A DNA stretch of 64,000 bases, from the NCBI GenBank assembly GCA_947044405.1, contig CAMRHE010001107.1:1-64000 (forward strand), given 5' to 3'. This document shows positions 23,489-36,656 of this stretch, piece after piece. This DNA comes from Leptodactylus fallax. Lineage: Eukaryota; Chordata; Amphibia; Anura; Leptodactylidae. The notes beneath the pieces are model-generated. The model had not been told where the DNA came from, searched no databases, and worked only from the letters and a program-made list of their open reading frames with translations. Made by a program: the position numbers and the translations under genes. Each line of letters starts with the position of its first letter. Position 1 is the first letter of the stretch.

Positions 23489-25796
23489 GTTATAGAGGAA
23501 TGTAGCTAAAAAATCTTGATTGCTTTACCTACACAAGTAATTCTTAGCTGTTAGTATGTCTGTGGCAAAAAACTTGATGGCTAATAACTCCTTTGATTAC
23601 AGCAGCCTCAGCAGTGTTCATGCAACAGTCTCCTCTACAATGTGATAGCAAATGTGGATGAAAAGGTGTAAAGTGAGCTAACAGGCTTGTCATGTCCCAG
23701 GACTTGGTTTAATTCACTGACATGTATCTGTGATACTGTTTGTCTTTGTAGTTTGTCCCCTCTCTCTCTCTGTATCCTTAGCTGTGATGCTGTAGTTCCT
23801 CCTCTCTCCCCCTCAGTTTAGTTTCACTTCTTTGTAAGCAACATGTCTGCTCAGCTCCTGGTGATTCATCATTTTTCACCTACTGCTGTATGAGGTTTTA
23901 CAAGATTTACCTGGATTAAAGCATCTGGAATCTTATCTACGCCTACTCAGTTGAGTTGAACACTATCTGATAAATATCTTGGTGTAAATTGCTGTTTAGC
24001 ATAGAGACTACAGGACACTCTGACAACCTCACACTTGCAGCCAAGCTATTGAGTCAGAACAAGGCTTGTATAACACTGCAGTCTTGCAAAAACACATCAA
24101 ACCAGGAAGTCTCAGCATGAGACTTAAGACTTTCATCTTGGAAATTCATCTGATCTGTAAAAAAAATATGTACAATGCATTGTTGCTTGCAAAACAGTGT
24201 ATAAAATCCCTTCAAAAGGGTCTAAGGTAATAGGGAGCTGGCATTGATCCTCAAATTTAATACTTTTATCATCTAAATTATTCCTAAATCCTTATCTTAA
24301 TTTTGGGTGAAGAATACCTATAATAGAAACACTTGTTGAAAATATGAGTTGTGTGATCAATGTTGATTCTTTTTTGATGAGCTGTATTTGCGTTCTGACT
24401 GTAGCAATGTGCTACATAGGTTACCAGTGGTAGATTGATAGAAGTGACATTTTATGTATTGTAATTGTAGGTTCCTTTTTTGATGGTCTTTTATCTCCTA
24501 TGTATACTGCATAGAACTAATCACCCTTGCATCTTTGCTCTCTGATATAGGAATAGCTGTTAGAGTAGCATCTGCAGTGAAGTTCTTAGGACCTGCTTTG
24601 GTAATCAGAACTCATTTCGATTTTCTTAAGGTTCGAGCATTATTCACTACAGAAAACAATTCAATAGCCTACTTTGCATTATAGCTACTATTAACTAGTC
24701 ATGTATGCAGCATTCAGAACATTCCTTCAAGTTCATGATTTTAATATTTTATAGTTTAGTATTATAAAACACTTTATCAATTCAGTATCACTTCTTTGGG
24801 TACATCTTGTTTTTCTCATTTATTTTTTAGCTCCTTTATAACAATGTACCTAGCAATGGTGTGGATGCAAATACATGAAAAAATAAAGTTTTCTCTTGGC
24901 AAATGCATTTTTTATTAGTTTATCTTTATTCCAGAGTTCTCAGAATTTTCCCTAGCTCTTCATGTTGACTTGAAATGCATTTGAAATAAGCCTAACAATC
25001 ATTCACATAATCAAATGTTATAGCAAATGTACTATAGACTATGTAAAACATTACCTCTGATAGAAAGGTGCGGCTGTTATGAAACTAGACTTTTACTGGA
25101 CTTTCTTGCTGTAAATACAAATGAAATACACAATACTTATTCCATCTGGTTGACATAAATTACTGTTACATAAATAAAAATAAGCAAGTCCTTAAAGTTT
25201 TCTAGGCAAAAATAAAGGTTAGGTGGTATACTGTGCTTTTGTCATATAACTTGTTTATCTGGAGTGCAAAGTGTAAAAACTGCAAGCAGGAAAATCAGCA
25301 TATAGAAGTACATACAATGTTAATATTTGTTACAGATAAAAATGGTTTTCTGAGTAATTCTTCTACAGAATAAATTACCTGGAGCCTGAGGTTGGAGAAA
25401 ACAGTGTAGCTACAATATGTAATATTAATATGTAATCTAAATAAGAAAACAATATAATAGTGCAGCAAATAAATGCAAAGACTTTTTTTTTCAAATCACA
25501 TGAATGCTGTTCAAGTTATGTTGGCCTAAAAATATGATTTACAATACTGTAAGTCGGGGGCACAGTTTTAAAAAAAAATCTCTACATTGTTGCTTTCTGA
25601 AGATAGGTTTGTTATTGAATTCAGTAGGAATTTTTGGTAAGCACCAATTGATGGGTGCACGCGGACCTGTTCAGATAGAAAAAATATATAGATGGATTTT
25701 AAATGTATATAAAATGAAGATGTACAGTATTCATTAAATAAAAAGAAAATTAAACCTGATTTCATTTTGCATAGTCTTAATAGTCAGCAGTTAATA
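23489..25796. other. AT-rich DNA, no gene seen
   Basis: A pyrimidine-rich stretch at 23755-23815 (TCTCTCTCTCTG, then CCTCCTCTCTCCCC) is the only compositional feature. Otherwise AT-rich sequence without motif-bearing frames or repeat ends that I recognise. Confidence 0.5.
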
Positions 25797-25800
25797 TTAA

Positions 25801-26672
25801 CCCCTTCCTGCTGCAGCTATTTTCATTCACAGAGCCATATGAGGGCTTAATTTTTGCAGGACAAATTGTACTTCATAATAGTACTGTTTAATATTCTGTA
25901 CGGCATACTGGGAAACTAGAAAAAAAAATTCAGAATGGGGTGATATGAAAGAAAAACTGCATTTTTTTGGGGCGTTCACTGTACAGACAAAATGGCATGT
26001 TACCTATACCAAATCTATACAGTTTTTTTATACTTATAACACAAGTTTCCATATTCTGAAATGTAACTTTTTTAGATTTTAATATGCGGGCTGTGGTTTT
26101 TGTGGGGCCCAATGTACTTTTTATTTATACCATTTTGAGGAATTTCGGATGTTTTGAGCCCTTTTTAATTATTTTTTATGGGAGGCAAAACAGCTATGGC
26201 ATTCATCAGATGGGAAAAATTACTTTGCTAAGTTTGTAGGTGTATATCTTTAGATACAAGAATATCTAATGTGTGTGTATTACTTTCTTTCTTTCTTTTT
26301 ATATCTAATCTAGGGAAGGGTGTTGATTTGAACTTTTAATATTTTTTATTATTTCTTTAGAATTTTTTTTATTTTTAGACCCTGCAGGGTTCTTGAATAC
26401 AATGGGGTTCCTGATGACTAATACAATACACTGCAATGCATTCCTATGTTTTGTAAAATGCATACACTTCTATTACAGACTGCCTAGCGCAGCCTATAAT
26501 AGAATTACAATAATGACAAGAATGGGAGCCTGCAATAGGTCAAATCAATGGGTCACTAGCCCCATAACTCTTTCTGCGGGACAGAGAGCCACCTATGCTT
26601 ATATAATCAGATACCAGATTGCCCAGAAACACTCTGCATACATTTCAACTTCTCTTGAAAACGTAGGTACCC
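25801..26672 (+). mobile_element. TTAA-family element, left end clear
   Basis: Starts at TTAA (25797-25800) followed by CCCCTTCCTGCTGCAGC. It is colinear with parts of the element at 14150-17111: TTGTACTTCATAATAGTA, then CATACTGGGAAACTAG, then the ATCTAGGGAAGG segment near 26310 and TTTTTAGACCCTGCAGGG near 26375. The right end is uncertain; TTAA at 26673-26676 is a candidate but the inverted repeat there is weak. Non-coding. Confidence 0.5.
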
Positions 26673-26734
26673 TTTAACATGATCATGTAATGATAAAGAG
26701 ACTTTCTGGGAATTTAAGTTAATTGCGGCCTTTA

Positions 26735-27030
26735 GCTAAGATCCCAAGTAGTGAAACCCAAGTAAAAAACACTGGAAAAAAATTAAAATGAAAATACATT
26801 GTTTTTTGCAGCATTTTTCTTTGACTCCTTAATGATTTTTTTGAGCGTTTTTTCTTCACCCATTAAATCTATTGAGAAAATGCTTGTGATTCCACAGCTA
26901 AAATTAAAATGCTGAGTTTTTCAAAAGCACATACTGTATGTGCGTGAAAATGCAGAATCTCACTTTGCTGGTGCTTTAAAACAGTAGCAGGCAAAAACGC
27001 TGCATTTCCATAATATGGGTCCTTAGTCTT
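26735..27030. repeat. Decayed palindromic MITE
   Basis: Bounded by TAAGATCCCAAGTAGTG and TAATATGGGTCCTTAG, with interior AAAACGCTGCATTT and TGCAGCATTTTT motifs in opposite orientations. Degenerate member of the 21700-22035 family. Confidence 0.45.
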
Positions 27031-27271
27031 TCATGTCTTTTCTTAGCATGTCATGATATTGAACTGGTTCAAGACAAAGTGAAATCCTTAGCCAAACTGG
27101 GGATTGGATAAGTGTAGGCATATCTGTATAAATGCTACTGCTGCTATGTAAATTTATGCTGTTTATTATGGATGACTGGGGGGTAAGATTTCCACAGTGG
27201 CACACCAATGAACTATCCAATGTCAAATTGGACCAGTGCAGAGTTAGCAGAGCATTGGCGACTTCTATGTA

Positions 27272-27500
27272 CTATATGCCACAGTACTTGACTCGCTGCT
27301 TTGTAACTTTACATGGTCTGCCACTTCGCAGCTGAGTTGCTGTGGTTCCGAAAAGCTTCCACTTTTCAATAATATCACTCACAGTTGAACGTGGAATTTC
27401 TAGGAAGAAATAAATTTCACAATATGATTTGTTGTAATAGTGACAAGTGATTACAGTACCATGCTTGAACTCAGTGAGCTCTTTAGAACAATCGATTCTT
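27272..27500 (-). pseudogene. Tc1-like transposase, N-terminal fragment
   Basis: One minus-strand frame reads through the DNA-binding half of a Tc1-like transposase: KELTEFKHGTVI, then EIPRSTVSDIIEKWK (recognition helix region), then GTTATQLRSGRPCKVT with the GRP linker. The frame stops at TAG (27272-27274) and no catalytic domain follows in frame. The opening Met and first residues are not visible. It belongs to a family different from the four other Tc1-like groups in this window, judging by the RSGRPCK linker and the terminus at 28056. Clearly dead. Confidence 0.75.
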
Positions 27501-27587
27501 TTACAATTGTCTGTATGGCAGGCGGCATGACAAGGTACTTGATTTTATATGTCTATGGCAATGGGAATTATTATTATTATTGTTTAT

Positions 27588-27986
27588 TTATAATGCACCA
27601 TTAATTCCATGGTGGTTTACATTTGAGGGTTTACATACGATACACAAGATATACAAAACAAATATAATACTAACAGTGACCAACTGGCACAGTGGGATAG
27701 AGGGCCCTGCCCGCAAGGCCTTACAATCTATGAGGGAAGAGGGATAGAGACAGAAGGTGGGGGTAGAGGCTGTACAGATGGTTGTGAGGTGACAGTAGTG
27801 TTTTTGGAGGTTGTAGGCCTTCCTGAATAGGTGAGTCTTCAGGGCCTTCTTGAAGCTTGTGACTGTAGGGGACAGTCTTATGTGTCTTGGTAATGAGTTC
27901 CAGAGTATGGGGGATGCACGGGAGAAGTCTTGGAGATGATTGTGTGAAGAGTGGGTAAGAGCAGAGCGGAGTAGGAGGTCTTTGGA
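27588..27986 (-). pseudogene. Non-LTR retrotransposon ORF2, C-terminal end
   Basis: A minus-strand frame without any start codon runs open for about 130 codons to TAA at 27588-27590. It contains the C-terminal block usual after the reverse transcriptase of jockey/CR1/L2/Rex-type elements: LWNSLPRHIR, then SFKKALKTHLFRKAYN. The stop is followed at once by ATAAACAATAATAATAAT, a short AAT tail, which identifies the 3' end of a 5'-truncated insertion. The piece sits inside the Tc1-like remnant at 27031-28056. No stop or frameshift is visible in the retained part, so the insertion is probably fairly young. The exact clade cannot be settled from this fragment. Confidence 0.8.
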
Positions 27987-28133
27987 CGATCAAATTAATG
28001 AAACACATACTTTCAAAGGTTAAGTGGTATGCCCCTATACTTTTATCCATATAGTGTATCTCTAGCCACTGCTTAGTAGACTCAATGCAGTCTTGTATTA
28101 AATGGTCCCCTAATCTCATAATTGTAAATTTAA

Positions 28134-30349
28134 CCAGTTAAGTACCAGACCTAAAAGTGCCTTATGGACCAGGCCTCATTTTTCAAAACTGACGTGTCAT
28201 TTTATATGCCAATAACTTTGAGAAGCTATAACTTACACAAGTGATTTTAAGACTGTATTTTCATGACACATTGTACTTCATGTTAGTGGTAAACATTGAT
28301 CAATATTTTTGTATTTATTTATAAAAAATTAGGAAATTTAATGGAAATTTTGAAAAAAAAATCGCAGTTTTCAAAATGTGAAATGCTCTGCTTTTCAGAC
28401 ATAGTCATGCCACCAAAATACATGAATAAATATTATCTTCCATATCTCTGCTTTATATTGCCATCATCTTTTAATAGTCCTTTAATTTATTTTGGATGTT
28501 AGAAGGCTTACAAGTGTAACTGCGATTTTCCAGAGTTACAAGAAAATTTCCCAAACTCATTTTTTAGGGACCACTTCAGTTCTGAAGAGGATTATAAAGG
28601 CCTATATATTAGAAACCTCCATAAATCATCCCGTTTTCAAAACTGAACCCCTCAAATAATTCAAAACAGCATTTGGGAGGTTTGTTAACCCTTTAAGCAT
28701 TTCACGGGAATTAAAACAATATGGAGGTGAAATTTAAACATTTCATTTTTATCCAATAATACATTCAATTATCCCTAAAATTAACACATTCACAAAGGGT
28801 TGAAGGAGAAAATAAATCTCAAAGTTTGTTTTTCAATTTCTCCCAAGCACAGAAATACCCCACATGTGGGTGTAAACTGATTTTTGGGCACACAGCAGCG
28901 CACGGAAGAGAAGGAGTGACACTTGGCATTTGAAAAGCAGATTTTGCTGGAATAGTTTTCAGGTACCATGTCTCATTTGCAGAGCCTCTAGAGTACCAAT
29001 ACATTGGAAACCACCCAAAAGTGACCCCATTTTGTAAAATTCACCCCTGAAAGAATTTATCAAGGGGTATAGTGAGCATTTTGACCCCACAGCCTCTTCA
29101 CAGATTTTATTAACATTGGGATGTGTAAATGAAAAATTACTAAAACATCACTTTATCACTTTTAAACAATTGCTCCTGAAGACGGCAATACCCCATATGT
29201 GTTTGTTATCTGCTGTATGGGTACATGGGGGGCTTGGAATGGAAAGAGCGCAGATTTTGCTGGAATAGTATTCAGGTGCCATGTCTCATTTACAGAGCCC
29301 CTTAAGTACCAAAACAATGGAAGCCCCCAAAAATGACCCCATTTTGGAAACTACACCCCTCACAGAACATATCAAGGGGTATAGTGAGCATTTTGACCCC
29401 ACAGTTGTTTCAGATTTTAACATTGGGACATGAAAATTAAAAAATGACTTTCTTTCCAATAAACCGTCAATTTAGCCCCAAATTTTTCATTTTCACAAGC
29501 GGATAAAGAAGAAAAAGGGCCCCAAAGTTTGTTACACAATTTCTCCTGAATACAGCAATACTCCCCATGTGGTTGTAATCTGCTGTATGGGTACATGGTA
29601 GGGCTCAGAAAGAGCGCTATTTGGCTTTTGGAGAGAAGATTTTGCAGGAATAGTTTTCGGGTGCCATGTCGCATTTGCAGAGCCTCTAAAGTACCAATAC
29701 AATGGAAACCCTCAAAAAGTGACCCCATTTTGGAAACTACACACCTCAAGTAATTTCCCAAGGGGTATGGTGAGCATTTTGACCCTACAGCTGTTTCACA
29801 GGATTCTATTAGCATTGGGATGTAAAAATTAAAAATCACTTTTTTTTCCAATAAACTGTCCATTTAGCACCATATTTTTAATTTTTACAAGGGGATAAAG
29901 AAGAAAAAACACAAGACAGTTTGTTACACAATTTCTCCTGAACACAGAAATGCTCCATATGTGGTCGCAAACTGCTGTAGGTGTTCATGGTGGGGCTCAG
30001 AATGGAAAGAGCGCTATTTGGCTTTTGACGGGCAGATTTTGCTGGAATAGTTTCCAAGTACCATATTGCATTTGCAGAGCCCCTAGAGTATCAATGCAAT
30101 GTAAACCCCTCAAAAGTGACCCCATTTTAGAAACTACACCCCTCAAGGAATTTCTAAAGCTAAACTGTCTAAATCTGTGCGCCAAAAATATGGACTCTGT
30201 GTCATGTTTGCAGAGCCTCTAAGGTACCAGAAAAGTGGAATCCCCTAGAAAGTGACCCCATTTTGAAAACTGCACCCCTCAAAGAATTTATCAGGGGGTT
30301 TAATAAGCATTAGTATCCCAGACGTGACTGCACAGCGGATGGCGAAGAG
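28134..30349. mobile_element. TTAA-flanked repeat with four internal tandem subunits
   Basis: TTAA at 28130-28133 and 30350-30353. The interior contains four diverged head-to-tail copies of a subunit of about 330-390 bp, each with a CAATTTCTCCTGAA-like segment (28836, 29169, 29539, 29929), a GATTTTGCTGGAATAGT segment, a TTTGCAGAGCC segment and an AAGTGACCCCATTTT segment. The left part (28260-28510) recurs inverted at 54030-54260. Non-coding. The terminal repeats are not convincing, so the boundaries are inferred from the TTAA sites. Confidence 0.55.
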
Positions 30350-30519
30350 TTAATATGAAAACTGTGCGGAGTGCATTGGGAACACCAAAGTCCCTACTAT
30401 ATCCCCAGTAGCTCCTATGATTGGGGAGGGGGTCACTCTGGGGGTCACTTTTAGTTTATTTTCCCTTGTAAGCTCTAAAATTGGAGTGTCCCCAGATGTA
30501 TGCTCGCACAGCTTATACA
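30350..30519. other. Unassigned sequence
   Basis: Short spacer between two TTAA-family blocks. No recognisable feature. Confidence 0.4.
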
Positions 30520-31227
30520 TTCCCTTCCTGCCGCAGCCAGTTTTATTCTAATGATTTGGTGATTTTTGGGGGTTTTTTCTTCACATTGTACAAGCTATAT
30601 ATTTTTATTTTCCTGGTGATGTAGCCATATGAGGGCTGATTTTTTGCGGTATGAGATGCATTTTTTAATGACACCATTTTGTTTGGTGCCTATAACTTAT
30701 TGAATAAATTATATTAACTCTTTCTGGGTGGATTAAAAAAAAAACATCAATTCTGGAATTGTTTTTTACCTTTTAATTATGCATATAGCATAAGTAACAT
30801 GTTACCTTTATTCTGCGGGTCGGTACAATTATGGCTATACCTCATTTATATTTTTTTTTTTTTTTGAGTTACTAATTCTGCAGAACAAAAACCCATCTGT
30901 GGACATAAATCAATTGTTTTTGCTTCACCATCTTCAGAGATGTGTAACATCTTTATTTTTGTTTTTTGTTTTTAGGTACATATGAGTTTTTGATCACTTT
31001 TTATAGCATTTTTTTGTAAGCGAGATAGCCAAAAATCATTACTTCCGGCGTTTTTTTTCCGTTTTTTTTTCCCGCCGTTCATTGTATATGTTAAATATTG
31101 TTTCAGCTTTATTGTACAGGTTGTTACGGACACGGCGATACCAAATATGTATTGTTTTTATTAATTTTTAGGTTTTTTTTTATATCATTCATTTTATATA
31201 GGAAAAGGAAATTTATGGGGCTTTATA

Positions 31228-32162
<935 letters not shown>

Positions 32163-32516
32163 TACAATTGCAGTGATCAGGGAGGGGGAGTGGTACCACT
32201 GTACGCCTGCCTGATCCTAGACAGTGATTGGTGCTATGTGTAGATCAATAGATCATGTACAGATTGGATCTGTGCTGGCAAGCTGCTATTTGGCGATTGG
32301 ATTTGATCAGCTAATATCAGCAAACGCTGTTGCACAATTGCTCCCCAGGCATGGTATCTGGATTGTCTGTTGTCATGAACCGCAGCAATCTTCTACCTGT
32401 CACCATGTCTGCAGACACAGTGACCTGGAAATGTTCCGTTGTACTATTATGGCGTGTTGCATGAAGTCACTGGCTCCAGCGCCGTAATAGTATAGGGTGC
32501 GTCATTAAGGGGTTAA

Positions 32517-32766
32517 TATATGCTGTACAGTGACTATGTTTTTTATACATCTCATATTATTTCTAAAGTAAAATCCCATATTTTAGGGGGGGGGGGTTAA
32601 CAGTATCTGAGACTTTTACTTTTATGTCACCTGAGATTATACTATTTACAGTGTATTTTATCATTTTTGACATTTTGTCAGTCTTCAGTGCTGGTGGACC
32701 ATTGACCAGGCACCGCTTTTGGATTACCAAGCTTTAGATATCTTATCAATGATATAAAAACTCTGT
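32517..32766. other. Unassigned AT-rich DNA
   Basis: Contains a G-run (32587-32596). No recognisable feature. Confidence 0.4.
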
Positions 32767-32856
32767 TTTAAGCTAAAGGTCCCATGTAGCAAGCCGCAGC
32801 CCAAAACACAGCGGCAAAAACCGCGGTGGAATCGCCTCATATTCGCAATGTGGAGC
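32767..32856. repeat. MITE fragment ending at a Tc1 breakpoint
   Basis: AAGGTCCCATGTAGCAAGCC with AAAACCGCGG resembles the palindromic MITE family at 18350 and 35290. It stops abruptly where the Tc1-derived sequence starts (about 32857). Confidence 0.4.
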
Positions 32857-33248
32857 TGAAACATGCCGTCTGGAAAAGGCACCCTTCAAACCCGAGACAA
32901 CTGGAGCAGTTTGCTCATGAGGAGTAGGCCAAAATACCTGTTGAGAGGTGCAGAAGTCTCATTGACAGTTACAGGAATCGTTTGATTGCAGAGATTGCCT
33001 CAAAAGGTTGTGCAACAAAATATTAAGTTAAGGGTACCATCATTTCTGTCCAGGCCTGTTTCATGAGTTTTCTTTTATAAAAAATTCTGTTGAAGCATGG
33101 TTGAAAAGCAATGTCTGACTTTCATTTGTTTATTTTCATAGAATTTTTTATATATTATTACTTTTGTCAGATTCAAGTTATTTCTGTGATCATTGTGGGT
33201 TTTTTCTTTCATTAAATGAGGGGTACCAACAATTTTGTCCACGTGTGT
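32857..33248 (+). mobile_element. 3'-only Tc1-like copy
   Basis: Nearly identical to the right-hand 390 bp of the element at 31228-32162, from CTGAAACATGCCGTCTGG through the right inverted repeat ending TTTTGTCCACGTGTG. It keeps the last part of the transposase frame (with a TAG in place of TGG at about 32925) and the right end, but no left end. The left junction has only a few bases of shared sequence with the full copy. Confidence 0.88.
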
Positions 33249-33727
33249 AACTTTATTAATTTTTTTACACACTTTATTTTTTTTTTAAAACTTTGTTTTT
33301 ACATTTTTTACTTGTCCTATAAGGACACTTGAACCAGCGATGCTCTGATGGCTGGTTCGGTATTATAGACTGCAATACATAAGCATACACCTGTATTGCA
33401 GTCTATACAGGAAGTCCTTCCAGAGGTCCCAGCAGGATCAACCAGGTATTCGGGGCTCCAGGCAGCCTGGGGTCACTGGCCAGACCCTGGTCTGCAGATT
33501 ACAGATATCGGCACCCTCCCCCCATCTCACCGCAGGGGATTTCGGAGGGGCGGCAACATGGCGGAACCCCATGTATGCCTCGGTTATGGAGCAGGGTGTT
33601 AGCTGTCAGTTATAGCTAACACCTGCTCCCGATCTCTCTGACAGTATCTCTGAAGTGCCGGCCGTAAATTTACTATTAGGCAGACTTCAGAGACCAGGAC
33701 CACTGGCCGTAAATTTACGTCAACCGG
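33249..33727 (+). mobile_element. TTAA-family element, right part
   Basis: T-rich stretch, then CTTGAACCAGCGATGC with a CTATAGACTGCAATAC-type segment and its inverse (33363-33405), a GC-rich part, and the terminal GTAAATTTACGTCAACCGG before TTAA (33728-33731). Same architecture as the right part of 14150-17111 (TATTGCAGTCTAT is shared). Non-coding. Confidence 0.5.
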
Positions 33728-33731
33728 TTAA

Positions 33732-34046
33732 CAAGTCATGTCTTTTACCTATCTATCCACTATCAGGAAGTAAACAATAAAACAATTCCCATTGAATTAT
33801 TTTAATCATAACTAAAAAAATATGAAGAATTCATTCAGAAAATATTTTACAATAAAAAATCACAAGTAAAATTGTGTAGTGTTTCAATGTACAGTGCAAT
33901 GTATATTTATGTATATGTATAATATATGTAATGTATAATATACTTTATTTGCTGAATCCAGATAAAAGTCTTAGGCGAGGGTAACATAGGTGCTGTTTAA
34001 GGCTAAGGCCCTTCATAAGGAACCGCACCATTTTTTTATTCACTTA
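33732..34046. other. AT-rich DNA, no gene seen
   Basis: Includes ATGTATAAT/TATATGTATAAT repeats near 33905-33935. Nothing else recognised. Confidence 0.45.
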
Positions 34047-34050
34047 TTAA

Positions 34051-34430
34051 CCCCTTCCCGACATCCACTATAGTATTACAGTGAATGTCGGGTATTTAAA
34101 TATGGTTTTTAAAAATTTGGTATCCCCGGAATTGTACCAAAACATAGAATACAGGTGACATCATTTTGACTGCACAGTGAACGCTGTCAAAATGAAGCCC
34201 CTAAGAAAGTTGCACAAATGCACTTTTTCTCCAGTTCCACCCCATTTTGAATTTTTTTCCAACTTCCCAGTACATTGTACAAAATAATAAATGATAACAT
34301 TATGACGAATAATTTGTCCCGCAAACATTAAGTCCTCACATGGCTCTTTGAACAGAAAAATAAAAAAGTTATGGGGTTTGGAAGGCAGTGAGTCAAAATG
34401 GAAAATCGAAAAATGACTCAGACGGTAAGG
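34051..34430 (-). mobile_element. TTAA-family fragment
   Basis: Starts at TTAA (34047-34050) with CCCCTTCCCGACATCC, followed at 34083 by its inverse GAATGTCGGG. 34105-34430 is homologous to 19100-19400. The right end has decayed (GACGGTAAGGG without TTAA). Non-coding. Confidence 0.55.
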
Positions 34431-35181
34431 GTTTTCCATAGGTAAAATTGGCATTCTACTTTTACGCAGCATTTTTGTCTGCAATGAGTGGATGGGATTA
34501 GCCAGAATCTCATTCACTTTGATGGTACTGCAACGCCTGATGCAGTTTTTAATGGGCTTTATTTTATAACTCCAAAAGAATTAATTCCAGAATTTAAACA
34601 TATTTTTCAAATTTTTAACTTTCTTACCGTCAAACTATTGATTTATATTTGTCGTGCTTTCCAAAATTCTGATATATTTATTTTTCTTTTGTGCTGTTGA
34701 TACCGTAAATGTCAATTGTTTGTTTTTTGATTGATAAATCCATACACCATTCATGCAGCTTTATTGATTTTTTTTTTTTTACAAATTCTTTGCTAACACA
34801 TACAGTATGTGAATATAAATTTACGCTGACATTTTTATGACATTTAAAGACATAATCACACAATGTAGAAAAGATTATTTAATTACATGAAGAAAAATGC
34901 CAAAGGGAAAAGACAAAGCAAAATAAACAACAGATTGTGATAAATACTGTTTAAAGTAGGTGAGAAATATAAATATGAAGCAATATGAGTTGTTGAAGGC
35001 TGACATTTAGAAAATATTTTTGAACATATTTGGTTGCTGACAAGTAAGACTAGATAGTTAATTTAATTATTATAATTGAGAAACAACTTTATATTAAACT
35101 AAATTACATTTTTTATTGTAACCTTTTCTTCACAATATTAATTACTGATGATTACATTATTTTAATATAATTGTATTCAGT
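34431..35181. other. MITE scrap then AT-rich DNA
   Basis: 34435-34530 has inverted GGATTAGCCAGAATCTCATTC-like sequence seen at 21755 (MITE family). 34531-35181 is AT-rich with a T-run at 34768-34779 and no recognisable gene. Confidence 0.45.
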
Positions 35182-35280
35182 ACAGTACATTAAGAAAGTG
35201 TTCATACCCCTTCACTTTTTTATGTTGTAGTCTTATTGTACAAAAATTGATTATACAGGTGATACACCTTAAAAAGGTTG
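35182..35280 (+). mobile_element. Tc1-like terminal remnant
   Basis: TACAGTACATTAAGAAAGTG, then TTCATACCCCTTCAC and TGTTGTAGTCTTATTG, resembles a Tc1 inverted-repeat terminus with a TA start. No transposase or second end nearby. Low certainty. Confidence 0.4.
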
Positions 35281-35289
35281 CCTTAAAAC

Positions 35290-35480
35290 TAAGGCCCCAC
35301 ATTGCGAAAATGCATCATTTTTAGCTGCTGCGGAAACGCTGAATGTTACAATGCCTGCAAAGCAAATAAGATTTTGGTTACTCTCATCCTCACAATGCGG
35401 AAAAAAAGAAGCTGTAAAAAAGCTACGTTTACAAAAATGCATGCGTTTTTGAAAAACGCAATATGTAAATTTTTGAAACA
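35290..35480. repeat. Palindromic MITE fragment
   Basis: Begins CTAAGGCCCCACATTGCG with GCTGCGGAAACGCTGAATG. The right end is lost. Same family as 18350-18615. Confidence 0.55.
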
Positions 35481-35775
35481 TTCATTGATGGCATATGGCT
35501 ATAATATGCCATTAGTCCAATTTATCTTAAGGCCACCAATCACTACAATAAATTTTGTCCTTTGTTGGCTCTTCTCTACTTTATCGGGAGGTTGCAGGAC
35601 CATTAGCCTATGGAAAAGTCTAAGTAGATAAGAAAGGATACAAAATGGTGTAGTTCTTGCACTGCTTCCATGATATCCTAGCAAAATGCCATCAATATTA
35701 TTTAAAAGGGTTATCCAGCTTTTTTTTTTTTAAATTAAGGCCTACCCTTAGAATACAAGACCAATACTTGGCAGT
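35481..35775. other. Unassigned DNA
   Basis: 35520-35650 (GGTTGCAGGACCATTAGCC) and a T-run (35721-35731). No gene recognised. Confidence 0.4.
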
Positions 35776-35779
35776 TTAA

Positions 35780-36652
35780 CTCCTTACATGCCACAGTCAA
35801 TAGCGACTGTAACATGCAAAGTGGTTAGACAAAAGGAAGGGGTTCCCTCTGTAAGCCCCACGGCCCCTATAGCATGATCACGGGGTGGTGGGAGTTTGCC
35901 ATGGATGCTGGATGCCTGCCCATGGCCTCTGACACTGCCATGTACGGAAGCCTATTAGGCCCAGTCTAGTAGACTAATAGACTGAATGTCAGTGTTACAT
36001 TGACATGTATTACACTGTGCAATACAGAAGATTTGCAGGGTATTATGCAAGCAACTAAGAGATCTAGGGTTCAAGACTAAAGAAAAATGTAAAATAAAAA
36101 GGATAATAAAATGTTAAAAAATATTTTAAAAAGTAAAAAAGTCACAAAACATTTCAAATTTTTTCCCTAGCATATAGCTTTATTGCGTTAAAAATAAAAT
36201 AATAAATAAACCAGCACATATTTGTATCACTGCATCTAAAATAGCACAAACATGTATATTTTTGTTAATCTTGCCTCCCAAAAATGGAATAAAAAGTGAT
36301 AAAAAAGTTAAATGCATCCCAAAAGAGTACAGATGAAAACTACAGCTTGTCCTGCAAAAAATATGCCCTTACGATGCTTGATCATTTGAAAACACAAAAA
36401 AACAAAAAAAATTTTTGCCATTTTTTTTTGCTATTTCCCCAGTCAAAAGAATAATAATAAACTATTTTGATGAATTATATGTACTCTAAAATGGTTCCAG
36501 TTAAAAATACAGCAACTTGTCTCAGCAAAGCCAAGCTGTCATATGGCTATGTTAATGGAAAAATAAAGTTATGGCTCCGAGAAGACAAGGATGAACAAAG
36601 CGAAAAAGTATGCCTCGTCCTGAAGGCCAAAATAGGCTGTGTCATTAAGGGG
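35780..36652. mobile_element. TTAA-bounded non-autonomous element
   Basis: TTAA at 35776-35779 and 36653-36656. Left inverted repeat CTCCTTACATGCC, right (read inward) CCCCTTAATGACAC. The interior is A/T-rich with no coding frame. An 873-bp element of the same general class as the others here. I infer piggyBac/Kolobok-type mobilisation from the target site only. Confidence 0.65.
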
Positions 36653-36656
36653 TTAA

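Larger units (their letters stand above)
27031..28056 (-). mobile_element. Old Tc1-like element remnant, split by a LINE tail
   Basis: The right edge is a Tc1-type terminus: the minus strand begins ACTATATGGATAAAAGTAT next to TA at 28057-28058. The transposase N-terminus lies at 27272-27500, minus. A LINE 3' end (about 27560-27986) interrupts the element. I could not find the opposite terminus, so the left limit is approximate. Confidence 0.65.

Noticed and set aside
27721..28119. 132-codon minus-strand frame beginning with Met
   Set aside because: It is out of register with the LINE motifs; the real frame is the Met-less one ending at 27588.
29417..29863. 148-codon minus-strand frame
   Set aside because: It lies within the tandem subunits of a non-coding repeat, and the related frames in other subunits are broken.
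35302..35631. 109-codon plus-strand frame
   Set aside because: It starts in a MITE fragment and has no recognisable domain.
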